NCBI GenBank assembly: GCA_011317545.1
Contig: WUJK01000005.1
Coordinates: 2,294,001-2,358,000, forward strand
Direction: 5' to 3'
Source: Coniella vitis
Lineage: Eukaryota > Ascomycota > Sordariomycetes > Diaporthales > Schizoparmaceae
DNA length: 64,000 nt
In this document: positions 12,318 to 23,500 of the stretch, one piece after another
How positions within the stretch are numbered: the first letter of the stretch is position 1
How the letters are laid out: each line of letters opens with the position of its first letter
Notes under the pieces: model-generated
What the model was told of the DNA's origin: nothing
Database searches by the model: none
The model's input: only the letters and a program-made list of their open reading frames with translations
Made by a program: the position numbers and the translations under genes

Positions 12318-12715
12318 TATAGGGAAAGTAATGAGCATAGGTGCATGGAAAGGTTTACGTGATAGAATGTGTGATATCAGAGGGAAAGGGCGGGGTGGCT
12401 TTCGTGAACATATATATAAATATATCATGGGTTGAGAGAAATACTGTAAAGATGATTTATTGCATTGAGGAAATGGCTAGATTGGACGGTGGGAGCATAT
12501 GTATGAGAGCATGATGGCAAAGGATATCACCGCGGGGAATACTGGTAGCTTACCAGATTTAGAACCAAAATACAAACACACGACAATAACACGACCACGA
12601 TCAGCTTGACAACTATCCAGTAGCCCAAACTCGCACCATCACGCCTATTTCCTTCCACAATACAGAAAGCAAGAAACCCGACCTCCCTCAAAGCACCCAG
12701 AAACTCAACCCTCGC
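12318..12715. other. Convergent intergenic region
   Basis: Tail-to-tail gap between the carboxypeptidase (plus) and the second Zn2Cys6 gene (minus). The AT-rich element ATATATATAAATATATC near 12410-12427 is a plausible polyadenylation signal region for the carboxypeptidase transcript. Nothing else is seen. Confidence 0.4.
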
Positions 12716-15157
12716 TCAAAACATAATCGTCACCTCCTCAACCCGTATCCCCTCCGGCATGCTCTCGTCGGCAAAACGCAAAATCAACAAGCCCTTCGAC
12801 TCGCCAATACACGGACTATACTCGACCCGGATATCAACCTGCAACACCCTCTTGTGCAGCGGAACAACCACCTCGGCGGGCACATCCCAGCCGATCTTGC
12901 TTGCCCTTTGCCACGCAGCATCGGGACCGAGCCACGACCGCGCATCAGCGGCGTTGTTCTCGGCTTGGATCTCGCGAATCAGGGCTCGTTCGACGGCTGC
13001 CCACCCGCCGCGAAACGACTGCTGCTGCTGCTGCTTGTTTCTGTCCTTCTTCTTCTTCTTCTTCTGGGCCGTTGTTGACATGTCGTCAGCAGCAGCATCA
13101 CTCTCCTCATCAGTCTTGACCACGCCCCTGCTCATACTAAGCCCTCTCTCCTCAACAGCCACAATCTTGCCCGCCGCAATCGCCGTAGTGGTACTCATCC
13201 ACGCGCCTTCAGTCCTCCGAATGCTGCTCAGCAGCCGGAGCGCCCGACGCCGGACGATCGGATGCCGACACCGGTGTGTTACGAGCCACAGTACCATGTT
13301 GATCGCCGGCTCGTTCAGCGACATGACGGACTGCATCAGCGGGCTCGTCTGGGCCTCGGTGCGCAAGATGAGCACCACCAGCGCCACGATGCGCTCAAAG
13401 TAGCCCAGACAGGCGTCCCACGCGAGCTCGTTGAATCGCGGCATCATGGCGTTGACCGCGATGGCGAGGCGTGTGCAGGTGTGGAGGAGCTTGAGACCGA
13501 GGATATCGAGCGCGTTGGTGGTGTAGAGACTTGTTGGTGGAGACGGCGGAGAAGAAGAAGAAGAACAAGAAGAACAAGAAGTGCCGCCGTCGCCATCCCC
13601 GCCATCGCTGCGCTCCAAGAGAACCGCCATGTCCTCTTCCCACTGCGCAAGGTCACGCAGGACAGTCTCGGCGGACTGTGCCGTGTCAGCGGGGGGGTAG
13701 TACTGGTCCTCTGCGCTGGCAACAAGGGGACCCTCGTGGAGATCCTCTGTGCGCGCGAGCGCCATGATGCGGCCAAAAATGCCAACCATTTCGATATTGG
13801 CGCGCTGCAAATCCCACTGTCCGCCATCCACCCTCCCCCCCGCACCAGCACCACCACCACCACCAGCACCACTCCTCGCGCTGCCAGCTACCGAACTCAG
13901 TGAAAACCCCTCGGGGCCCCTGGGCGGCGGCGCCGTCTCTTCGATAAACGTCAACCAGTGCAGCCCCAGCTTGGCAAGGCTGTCGGCGGCGTGCAGCTGG
14001 GCAGCAGAGGTGAGCTTGCCGTCGCGTGACTGGCGAAGGATGTGTGCCATGATGTTTTGCGCTCCGCGAAAGTGCACGCTGCGATCCTTCCACTTGCCCG
14101 CCACGTTGGCTGCGGCGGCGAGGGAGACGCTCAGCACGAGCATGGCGGTGGGGTCGCGGATCGACTGCGCGAGGCGCAGGGCGCACGCGTAGCATGCTGC
14201 GGCCTGGGCGGCCAGGCGGCTGGACTGGACATTGCGGTCGTGGGCCGTGCTCGCGGCGGTAGCAGCACCCTCCTTGGAAGAAGACGTCTGGGCAGTCGCG
14301 GGCGTGAGGGTAGTCACAACGACGGGCGACAGGTCATCGTCGGCGGCGGACGCGTCGAGGAAGGCCTGGCCGACGTAGGACCCCGAGATGACCTCCCACT
14401 GCCGGTACAGCGCGCCCAGCGCCGCCACAGCGTGCCAGACGGCTGGCTCGGCGTGTGCCACCTGCAGCAGCGTGTAGTTCCAGAAGTTGTTGTGGGCCGA
14501 CTGGCCGCCGTGCGTCGTCCGCTGTGCCTGTTTGGGGTCCGCGGGGACGGCCGTCAGCCGGAGGCGGAAGAAGTCAAAGCAGGCCACGTCGGTCTCGAGG
14601 TACGGCGAGGGGGTGAGCACGCGGGCTGCGGGCCCGACGGCTTGCACCTGGCGGAGGGCAAGAGCGAGGGCGCGCCGCGAGAGGGGCTTCCTGTAGGCGG
14701 TAGCTGCCGGGCCGCTGCCGGCCGAGGCTAGGGCTAGGGCGCCGAGCCGGCGCCGGTCGCTGAGAGGGTGGGTGTGGCCGTGAGGACCCGCCAGGGCCGT
14801 CTCCGCTACTGCCGCTGCCGCCGCTGCGGGAGGTTCCGAGAGGTAGCCATCGCAGACACGTTTGGACTGCGTGCATCTGTGGGAGGAGGCGCATGTTTTA
14901 GCACTGGCCCGGATTCGAGCTTCTGGCGCAAGACGGGGGCCGGCGTGTTTCCGCACCTGTTGCAGCTCGGCCTGGACTCATCACATTTGACACGGCGGAT
15001 TCTGCCAGCACCAAGAGAGCGAGTTGGTCAGTACGTCGTTGCAGAGGGAGAGGACGGACCGAGGCAACGTTGTGACAAACCTGCAGGTAATGCACCCCGT
15101 CTTTGTTCGTCTCCGTTGGCCAGGCTTGTTGGATCCGCTGCCACTGTCTTCTGCCAT
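12716..15157 (-). CDS. Zn2Cys6 transcription factor (three exons)
   Basis: Minus-strand exons 15157-15081, 15001-14957 and 14876-12716 give 760 residues. Both introns (79 and 80 nt) fall inside the zinc-cluster coding region, a common arrangement in this family. Splicing rebuilds a perfect cluster: C22 and C25 in GCITC, C32 after RIRRVK, then C39, C42 and C49 ending in VCDGY. Reading the third exon alone from its own ATG (14956) would lose the first four cysteines, so the two small upstream exons are essential. The rest matches the regulatory half of the GCxxCxxRxxKCDE...CDGY group (an Ala-rich linker, then a helical domain with FWNYTLLQVAHAEPAVWHAVAALG). A Lys-rich run (KKKKKKDRNK) precedes a Gln run near residue 665. 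DNA target and pathway are unknown. It is convergent with the carboxypeptidase and transcribed away from the AIF-like gene's 3' end. Confidence 0.9.
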
Positions 15158-16000
15158 GGTTCGTGTGTCTACTGTTATGTATTCGCTATGTGCGTTGACA
15201 AGGGTGTGTGTGTCCTGGGCAATATGAGGATATCCCCCGGTAGACGTGGGGCAGAATAAAACGTTATACGCGTCTTCCCAAACTCGCCGAGACTCAAAAG
15301 GCCCTCACCAGAGAGTCCTTGGGAATAGAGTCGGTTCTGAGGTACCAGGAACAGATAAGCAGGGTGCACCAGACAGCCAGAGCCAGAAATGTATATGATC
15401 CGGTGCTTATGGACGAGGTTACTTGCAGTATTCTAAACAGCAGTGGATGCCCCTGAGTCCGCGGACGGATGCTACTATCCCCATGTACATGAACGCGCAG
15501 ATGTACAAGTATGCATCTGCCTAGGCAGCCATAGCAAAAAGAACCTGGGAATTGCACAGGGCTGTGCATCGCGAACCCATTATGATGCATGCCTATTCAG
15601 ACTAGTCGAGTCATAGGAGTGCCGTTGGGGGTGGCTGGGTAGCTTGACAATCTGCACCGCCGACCTGATGGTCTTGACGTCTGTTGATGACATGCCCGGT
15701 GCAACCCAACACTCAAGGGTCTGGGGAAGTGGCATAAGAGATTCCGTTCAAGATTGTGTAGCAACGGTGTACTATAGTAGAGCCCTGCATCCGCCGCCTC
15801 CCTGTAAGCAAAGGATCCGTCAAAATAAAATGCAACCAGCTCTCCCAAATTTAGGTAATGGAAAACGGGCCAATAGAATTCCTTGCCTGGCGCATCAAAC
15901 CCTACCATGTGCACAGTACTACCTTCTATGTCCCTCCGGAAACAGGAACAAGGAAGACGGATATCGTTATTAACTACTTCATACAGACTGTCCCAAACAA
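15158..16000. other. Intergenic region between regulator and AIF-like gene
   Basis: Promoter side of the Zn2Cys6 gene and 3' flank of the AIF-like gene. A 139-codon minus-strand frame (15597-16016) is present but has no family features and overlaps the predicted 3' UTR, so it is not called. Confidence 0.4.
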
Positions 16001-16165
16001 CTAACCGAATACGCATAGTTGCAAGAACACAGCCATCATGGCCAAGCCAGTGCCGCCGAGGATCGTCAGGAAAACCAGTTGCATGCCCTCAAAGACCACA
16101 ATAAACGCCCAGTACAGCAAGCCTGTCAGCGACAGGCCAAACATAATCCCATTGCGCTCGGCGCT
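16001..16165 (-). other. In-frame 54-residue transmembrane reading frame after the AIF-like stop codon
   Basis: Directly after the TAG (16168-16166) that ends the AIF-like protein, the same frame stays open for 54 codons to a second TAG at 16003-16001. The encoded segment is strongly hydrophobic. It starts SAERNG, then has two candidate membrane helices, one around GLLYWAFIVVF and one around LVFLTILGGTG to MMAVFLQL. The first ATG in this frame would give a 47-residue peptide. I could find no intron that removes the TAG: the only GT between the conserved C-terminus and the stop would leave an intron of about 18 nt. Options are stop-codon readthrough giving a membrane-anchored form, a separate small membrane peptide, a sequencing or assembly error, or decayed coding sequence. 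The protein-like composition is seen; the function is unknown. Confidence 0.45.
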
Positions 16166-18029
16166 CTACTCCGGAGGTCCAACGCTGAGAGGATCCCGTC
16201 CAGCCTGCAGCTCGCTCTTTGTTGGCATCTTGCCCAGCGCCATCAGCTCAGCGCTCTGTGACATGGCCGGGTCTTTGCCCATGCTTGCCATGGCAACGAC
16301 AGTCTCGCCCTTGGTGTAGTACGCCGCCCAACTGCCTTCCTCAAGGCTGCCCTGGATGACCGTGTCGTCGTACCCGCCAACCGTGTTGCCACAGTAGCGC
16401 AATTGGGCAGTCAGTGCGCTCCAAAAGACGGGTGTAAAGGGTGCAGGCTTCTTGCTCGGCGTAATGATGTGGGCTGCAACAGTACGGCCAGCATTTTGAG
16501 CTACGTTCCAGTGCTCAATGCGAATGTACTTGCCCTCGCCTCCGGGGCCATGGTATGGGTACGACGCAATATCGCCAACGGCATACACATCCTTCAAGCC
16601 AACGACTTGGAAGTACTCGTCCGTTTTGAGACTGCCATCCTCCTCGAGCTTGATGATAGAGTTGTCCTTGAGATATTGCGTGGCTGGTGAGACGCCTACA
16701 CCGAGGATGACCAGGTCCGCCTCGAGTGTTGGGCCGTCCTTGAGCGCAATGCCACCAACTTTGGAAGGATCAGACTTGGAAGGCTCCGCCTTGTCGACCG
16801 ACGCATCCATGTGAAACTTGACGCCTTTGCCCTCGAGCGCTTTCTGTAGGGCGGCTCCAATCTGCTTTCCCAACACCCGCTCGAGGGGAACGCTCTCCAT
16901 GCCGACGATGGTCACTTCATTGTCGGCGGCAGTGGCATTGGCTACTTCCATACCAATGAAAGAGCTGCCAATTACGACAATCTTCTTTCCCTTGTCCCCT
17001 ATCGCATCGACAATGTTCTTTGCGTCATGGACATTTCTGAGCGTGAAGATGTTCTTCAGCACCTTGAAGCCCTGCAGAGGCAAGGCTTTGGGGGTGCCAC
17101 CAGTCGCCAAAACAAGCTTGCCATAAGTGAAGGTGCCGCCGCTCTTTGTCGTCGCGGTCTTGTCGGCAAAATTGATACCCGTCACCTCGTCATGCACAAC
17201 GCCTACGCTGCCGCTGTCAAAGTATGCCTGGTCACGCCACTGAATCTTGCTGACGTCTGTGATGAGTGCTTTGGACAGCTTGGTGCGGTCAATGGGGAGG
17301 TAGCCCTCGTTGGTGATGAGGGTGATGGGGCCCTGGAAGCCACCGCCACGCAGGCCCTCGATTGTTCCCAAGGAGCCAGATCCACCCCCTACCACAAGGA
17401 TTCTATCCTGTGGCGAAGCAGAGGAAACACTGCACTTGAACTTTGGCTGACGTTTGCTAGACTTGATGGCGGACTCCTCGCCGCTGATGTATACGGAACC
17501 ATCGTCTTTTTGTGTGACGGCAAAAACTGGGAGGGCGTCGAGTGCGGGAGCGTCTTCGATATCTCCCGTCTTGGCGTTGAAGCAGGCTGCAAGATATTGC
17601 CAAATGGGTTAGCATTCCGATTGACGACATGGCTCAATCCAGCAACACAAAGAGGCCCTGGGCCGACATGGCAGAGTGTATGGCCAACTAACCTCCGTGC
17701 CACGGACAAGTCAGGCGGCCATTGGTGGTCAAGACGCCCTTGACCAAGGGAGCACCGTAGTGGGTGCACTTTGCGCCCAGAGCCTGGATCTTGCCGCCAG
17801 CGTTGACGAGGAGCACCTTGGAGTCCAGGCCCTCGACCTCCACCTCCTTTTTTTCGCCGGGCTTCAGGTCGAGCGTGGTGACGCCCGGTAGCTTGTATTC
17901 TTGGGCCATGGCTCGCGACGCGGATGAGCTGAGCAGGCGGAATGGTGGGGTTTTAATGGGTGTGGCTCGGGGTCTGGCGAGGAGTCGAAGACAAGGAAGA
18001 GGATGGATTCGAAGGGCGAGGGGATGCAT
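16166..18029 (-). CDS. Rieske / AIF-type FAD-NAD(P)H oxidoreductase (AIFM3-like)
   Basis: Minus-strand exons 18029-17693 and 17586-16166 (intron 106 nt) give 585 residues. The domain order is Rieske [2Fe-2S] then pyridine-nucleotide-disulphide oxidoreductase, as in AIFM3/AIF-like proteins. Rieske ligands: C88 and H90 (CTHYGAPL) and C108 and H111 (CPWHG); the intron falls between CPWHG and ACF. Then come a first dinucleotide motif ILVVGGGSGSLG, a second Rossmann motif KIVVIGSSFIGMEVA, and the flavin-contact segment DVYAVGDIASYP. The expected role is electron transfer from NAD(P)H through FAD to the iron-sulphur centre; the physiological acceptor is unknown. Residues 1-40 are rich in Arg, Leu and Ser and lack acids (HPLALRIHPLPCLRLLARP), like a mitochondrial presequence. 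A second start at M41 (17909) would give a form without it. The C-terminus is at the normal place for the family, but see the open frame directly after the stop. Confidence 0.9.
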
Positions 18030-19086
18030 GAGCCAGGACGACCAGGAGAAGGAGGAGTGGGCAGAAGAGGGGGACAGCGGTTTGGCTGGCGACAGTTCAT
18101 CAGTACAGGCCACAAGATAACGGCTTCGCTCTTCCCCTCTGCTGCCGCTCACTGCATCCTGCACCTGCCTGATGAACCACCAGCACCCTTGATGACGCTG
18201 CCCTGCCTAACGCTTAGTTTACGTGCGCTGTGAGTGGTTAGAGCTACCCCTGTTGCAGCTCCCGATCATGACGCCATGCACTCGGTACTTGAGTGTACAT
18301 ACTTTCTGGTGCTCTCTTGGTAAGCACTACAGGTCGCTGGCAGTACTGCCATTCATGAAGATCCATTCCCACGGGCCTCTGCACTTTATTAATCCTCTGT
18401 AATCACGATCCAGTACAACGACAAGATTAAGGAATTGACCGTTACATCCGGTATATCCTCTACAAAAAAGGCATTCTACTGTGCGGTTCACATGGTACGA
18501 GGAACGCCATGAATCACCTTTCGATGCTGCACGGCAATTCTGTTTGAGTGTTGAAAGAAATGCAGATGTGTAAGAAACAAACAAAAAAAGGCAACGTTCT
18601 GACATATGATCGCTCTGTGTTTTTTCTCTTTTTCCTTTCCTTCGGCTCGACAGCATATGCTTGTGACAAGATAAGTTGATGGACATACATCGGCCCAATG
18701 ACCACCATATCCGCCATAACATCTAGTATCATCAGGGTTCTAGGCAGATTGCAACATGTGCTGGAAGGACGCGGGATTCGAAACTCGACATGTCGCGAAT
18801 CGCTTCGTCCAGTGTATCGCAACTCGGCAACAGGGTATACGTGAAACCATACCTGCCCATTGAGCGAGCGGTCTGGCAAGAGGCGCAGAGTTGTCTATTT
18901 TTTTTTTTATTTTTTATTTTTCACTTCTCGCCAGGCTCCTCTCAACACCCATTAACAACCTTCGAACTACAGGCTCAGTGATTCTTTGCGAGTATTCGAG
19001 AATCCAAAATAACAACATCTAGGCTCTTTCACGTCTAGTCTACTGCTGCAACTCCACATCGATTCATTTGGGGAACGATTTGCACA
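18030..19086. other. Divergent promoter region
   Basis: Head-to-head gap of about 1 kb between the AIF-like gene (minus) and the HXXHC membrane protein (plus). A T-rich run lies at 18898-18920. A 131-codon minus-strand frame (18327-18722) shows no family features. No gene or clear regulatory site is called. Confidence 0.4.
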
Positions 19087-19812
19087 ATGCAATGGTCATA
19101 TCTGCCCTCAAAGGGAAAAGAGCCCCTCCTTACGACTGCAAACTCACTCGACGAACCCATAAATGCCACATCGTACGGACGGCGACGCTCACCGAAATCA
19201 AGACCGAGCAAACGCGCGCTATGCGGCGTAGTAGGCGCGGCATCCTTTATCGCGCTTCTCATTTACACAATATGTTCTGCTCGCCTGAGCCGCCAGCTTC
19301 AGAGTCAAGTGCAAGCGCCACCAAGACAGCCCCAAACATACTACACTGCCCAACAAGATCCTGCGAAGCCTGCGTACGGCTGCGGCAACTCATCCACCGA
19401 GGCCCAAGCAGAGGGTTGCATCTTCGACACAATGTCCTTTGCGTGGGTGAGGCGCCCTTGTTATGACGCCGAACTCACCGCCGACTTTTTTGTCCAAAAC
19501 TCCTGGGTTAGATACTACCAAGACGACAATGGCACCGTCGAGGCGGACCCGGAAAAACTGAGATTGGGCATGTACCCTGAGCTCATGATCACATGGCGGT
19601 ACCATTTGACGCATTGCATGTGGATGTGGACCAAGATGCACCGCGCCATGATGGGCAACAGACCACTCGACTCGTATGCTGCAAACATGGACCACACTCA
19701 CCATTGTACCAAACATGTTATGCTGGACGCCGACTGGATGAACGGCTTGACGAAGCTGGACGAGATTAACACCCCAATTCTGACAAAGTACACAACTTGT
19801 CCAGAGCCTTGA
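19087..19812 (+). CDS. Type II membrane protein with paired HXXHC motifs (UstYa/DUF3328-like layout)
   Basis: Intronless, 241 residues. A short cytosolic N-terminus with a basic patch (GRRRSPKSRPSKR) is followed by one membrane segment (about 45-64), a Gln/Pro linker, and a luminal or extracellular domain. Key marks are GCIFDTMSFAW (110-120), then H173-x-x-H176-C177 in RYHLTHC, and D202-H203-x-x-H206-C207 in DHTHHC. A single anchor plus HXXHC and DHXXHC is the layout of UstYa-type proteins, some of which cyclise fungal RiPPs oxidatively. This protein belongs to a wide, mostly uncharacterised set of fungal proteins with that pattern. The spacing and the SFAW block differ from UstYa itself, so the family link is inference. 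No RiPP precursor, peptidase partner or P450 lies next to it. An enzymatic role is possible but unproven. Confidence 0.8.
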   Translation: MQWSYLPSKGKEPLLTTANSLDEPINATSYGRRRSPKSRPSKRALCGVVGAASFIALLIYTICSARLSRQLQSQVQAPPRQPQTYYTAQQDPAKPAYGCGNSSTEAQAEGCIFDTMSFAWVRRPCYDAELTADFFVQNSWVRYYQDDNGTVEADPEKLRLGMYPELMITWRYHLTHCMWMWTKMHRAMMGNRPLDSYAANMDHTHHCTKHVMLDADWMNGLTKLDEINTPILTKYTTCPEP

Positions 19813-20527
19813 TGTTGCAGGCCAGGGTCCTGGTCCGCCTGTATGTTGCAAGACTCTGAGGGCCAACTATATTATGCTGTCAATGAGTAGAGTGTTCATG
19901 TAAAAATATATATCAGTAATTCGAAGATGATTAGCAAACGCAACTTGACAAACTCTCGACGACTGTCGGTGGTAAATGTGCTTGTGCAACGGTGAGATTA
20001 ACTGAACTGTCAAACGCAGGGTAGTTCACCTTTGGACTTCAATTGATACTGGGCAATTGGATAGAGAACAGGTATAGACATATATACATACGTACATATA
20101 TATGCCTTCCAAGAGATCCTACAAGCTAAAAATCAGGAAGGACAAAAGCAATGAGATGGCTTTCCTTCCTTCTTTTTCGGCGCCGCGTGCCGTTTTGACA
20201 AATGGCTTGATGGCTTGAAGAAATTCGCTGCCCAAGGCTTCAGGTATTGAATGTTATACCAAATCCTTGTTTGGGCGCTATGTCTTCGCTCGATCTGGAT
20301 TTTGTCGTTCTGATGCCAATGCTCCAGTGCTTTTGCGCAATGGCGAGTCTGCAATACGTCGAACACCATGCAAGATGTCTTGGGAGGCCAGTCAGTCAAG
20401 CACGGCGGATGGAATGTCCGGAAGGTAGTCACATCGCCACCAGCGACCAAACCTCGCGTCATCAGTCAACAAGTCTGTTTTTTTTGTGTCTCACTGACGC
20501 CGAAAGGTATCTGGCTATGTAACAGCT
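19813..20527. other. Convergent intergenic region
   Basis: Tail-to-tail gap between the HXXHC protein (plus) and the helicase (minus). AT-rich elements AAAAATATATATC (about 19902) and repeated ATATATAC/ACATATATATG (about 20079-20104) are probable 3'-end signals. No gene is supported. Confidence 0.4.
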
Positions 20528-23500
20528 CTATTTGCCGTTCGCCGTCGCATTACCACCATTCTTGCCGTCGCCAAAGTCCTGAGAGAATATTTGCTGCCAC
20601 ACAGCCAGCCATTTTTCATGCTGTGCTGTTGGCAACTTGCCCGGATTCTTGAACGCCCGTGTCAGCATCTCACGCAGACGGGAACGGAGGACCTTTATAA
20701 CGAGCATGGTCTTCCAGTCGGGGGCCGCAAAACGAGCGCGATTGCCGTCAAGCACCAGGACACCAGAGTACATCTAAGAGAGAAAACAACGGTTAGCGTT
20801 TGAAAAGGCACCCCTCTGAGGTCGGGAGTCTGGGAAAAGGCCATAACTCACATCAGCGCGAACGTCTCCACACAGGAGTGCGATGGCAAATGCTTCCGTG
20901 GCCGTTGTTTCATGAGCGTTGAGACGTCTATCGTGGGTTAGCATGAATCTTCCCAAGATTGACATAGCTTGTTAGCAGACTTACGCTTTGGACTGCATAA
21001 TATGGTAGTAGCTCAACCACCTGAGCTCGTTATGGCCCCTGTTGACGCTCGTTGGATGCAGGCTTATTGACTGGTTATTGCTCACATTGCGCAAACCCTT
21101 GCCACCAGGCACATCGCGGATCAGAAGCTTGGGGTAGAAGCTCCATGCAATGACAGACTGGGAAATCACATCATTATCACTGTTGAGGTTAACGCGCCTG
21201 GGAAGTTCGAAGAAAGTTTGGTTTCGCCGACGGCCACCGCCCGAGAAGCGAAGACGGCTGAGACTTCGGCGCTCGTCGTCTGTAAGCTGCAGAAATCCCG
21301 AGTCTGCGAGAGCAGATAGCAAGGAGCCCTTGAGCTCCTCGATGTTGGCGAGATTTTGCGGGCTGAGGAAATTCTTGCGGCAGAATTGGAATTCTTGACC
21401 ACCACCGCCGGTCGCGGCTTGACAGACACGCTTCCAAGCCAAGTAGGCATTGTAGACAGTCAGCAGATCCGAATCTCCACGTCGGTATGCTAGCCGCACC
21501 GCGTCTGCTTGTGCACGCTGCCCGAATGGTGCCACAAACGGCGACTTGGATGACAGCACAGCTGCTACTGTGACAGCCATATCTAGACACTTGAAAACTG
21601 TGCCCATGAGAACGAGCTTGCCGAGGAAGACATCAAGTGGCAGCCGTGCAAGCTGTTGACCTAGCGGAGTCAGCTCCTCAGCATTGGTCAAAGCACGCAC
21701 ATCTACAAGAGCATCAATGGCTCTGCGAATGTTCTTTGCAGCAGGCGGATCCAAAGCCTGGCTAAGAGTTTCCTCAATACCACCAATTTTGCAAATCTTG
21801 ACTCGAATGGCAAGATCTTGCAGGGATAAGCGAAGCATTTCGGGTGTCTGCTGATCACTCATGATGGAGTCATGTCTATACTTGGTAAACATGTGAAAGC
21901 AAAGACCTTCCTGTACACGGCCAGCTCGGCCGCGTCGCTGTTTGGCATTTGCTCTGGAGATGAAGGTATCGATGAGGCGCGATAACTGGCGCCGCTCGTC
22001 AAAGCGCATTTCGCGGTGTTTGCCAGTATCGATAACGCAGGTAATGTCGGGAATGGTGATACCCGTCTCTGCTATATTGGTGGCAAGTACAATCTTCCTG
22101 TACCCAGGTGGTGGAATGAGGAAAGCTGCTTCTTGTTCTTCCGAAGCAATGCTAGAATGCATTGGATATACCAGCCAATTGCTCTGGAAAAATTTGTCTC
22201 CCAGTAGCATGTCGTTGAGCGTTCGGATCTCAGCAATGCCTGGAAGAAAGATGAGTATAGCCTTGCTGTAATCAAGGTAAGAAGGATCTACCGCAATTCG
22301 GGAGATCAGCTGTACTACGAGGTCGAAATCGATCTCGTACTCATTCAATTGTGACAGGGTGTTGCGCGTGCGAGGAGAGTACTGTTGGAGAGTCTTGAGG
22401 AGTTCCGGCTTGAGAGAGCTGTCTGGCTCCACAACATCAAGCTCATCGTCGTCGAGGTCAACGATCCTCTCCTTGACCCTCTTGTCGACCGTATGGCCCG
22501 TCAATTCGACAGCATCCTCAAGGTAATTTACTCTGACAGGGAATGTACGTCCAGGCACGTTGAGCACCTTTGCGCCACCGAAATATTTCGAAAATCGCTC
22601 AGCGTCGACGGTAGCCGACATGAGTACTACTTTGAGATCCTTCCTCTTGGTCAGCAGCTTTTTGAGAACGATGAGGAGGAAGTCGCTTTCGATGGATCGC
22701 TCATGAACTTCATCAAGTACAAGATGGGTGATTTCGCGCAGCTCATTTGAGCCTTCCAGCATCCTCATTACGATACCAGTCGTCGCATAGATGAGGCGCG
22801 ACTCTTTGGAGGTGTTCGCTGCCAATCTGATGGAGTATCCCACTAGAGACCTAGGGGTACCAAGGTCATTTTTCCCCTCGCCCAACTCCTCGCTCACACG
22901 CCGAGCAAGAGATATGGCCGAGATACGCCGGGGCTCGGTGCAGTAGACTTTGCACGGTTTGCCCTGGGATAGTTGATGTTCGAGTAGAAAAGAGGGCACT
23001 TGAGTCGATTTGCCACAACCCGTTTCACCACAAATGATGACAACTTGCTCTTGCTCAATCGTGTCAACCACTGCCTGTCGAAATTTCCACATGGGCAATT
23101 GCATGCGCGACTGCAGCATACTCTGATATTTCGGTGTGCTCATCTTCTTTTGCCAAATGCCTTGGTAGTACTCCGGCCCGCCCGAAGCCCGCTTTTCAGC
23201 AAGAGTTTCGGCAACTTCGGTGCCATTGCGACCGTTGTTGCGACCACGGAAAGCTCCTTGTAAGAGAACTCCATCCTCTTCTTCCTGATCACGTCGCTTG
23301 CGAACCAAAGAACGCAGCGCCTTGATCGCAGCACGGTCTTGTGTATCTATCTCGTTCTTCCTGGCTTCCGCATACTCGGTCCATAGAGCGCGGTATTGCG
23401 CTGGTAGTCGTAGAGATACCTTCTCATCTTTTCCAGTCGATCCAAACGACAGGAACAATGCCGTCGTTGCAATGAACGCTTCAGATTGCTTTGCGTCAGG

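Noticed and set aside
15597..16016. Minus-strand 139-codon frame downstream of the AIF-like gene
   Set aside because: It is in a different frame from the transmembrane tail, overlaps the probable 3' UTR and has no recognisable features.
18720..18810. tRNA-like GGGATTCGAAAC near 18775 and CGATTCGAATCC near 6460
   Set aside because: Only a B-box-like word is present. No A box, acceptor stem pairing or anticodon arm could be drawn around either site.
6660..19812. Possible secondary-metabolite cluster (two Zn2Cys6 regulators, peptidase, oxidoreductase, HXXHC protein)
   Set aside because: No polyketide synthase, NRPS, terpene cyclase, P450, transporter or repeated precursor peptide is present, and the AIF-like gene is a housekeeping type.
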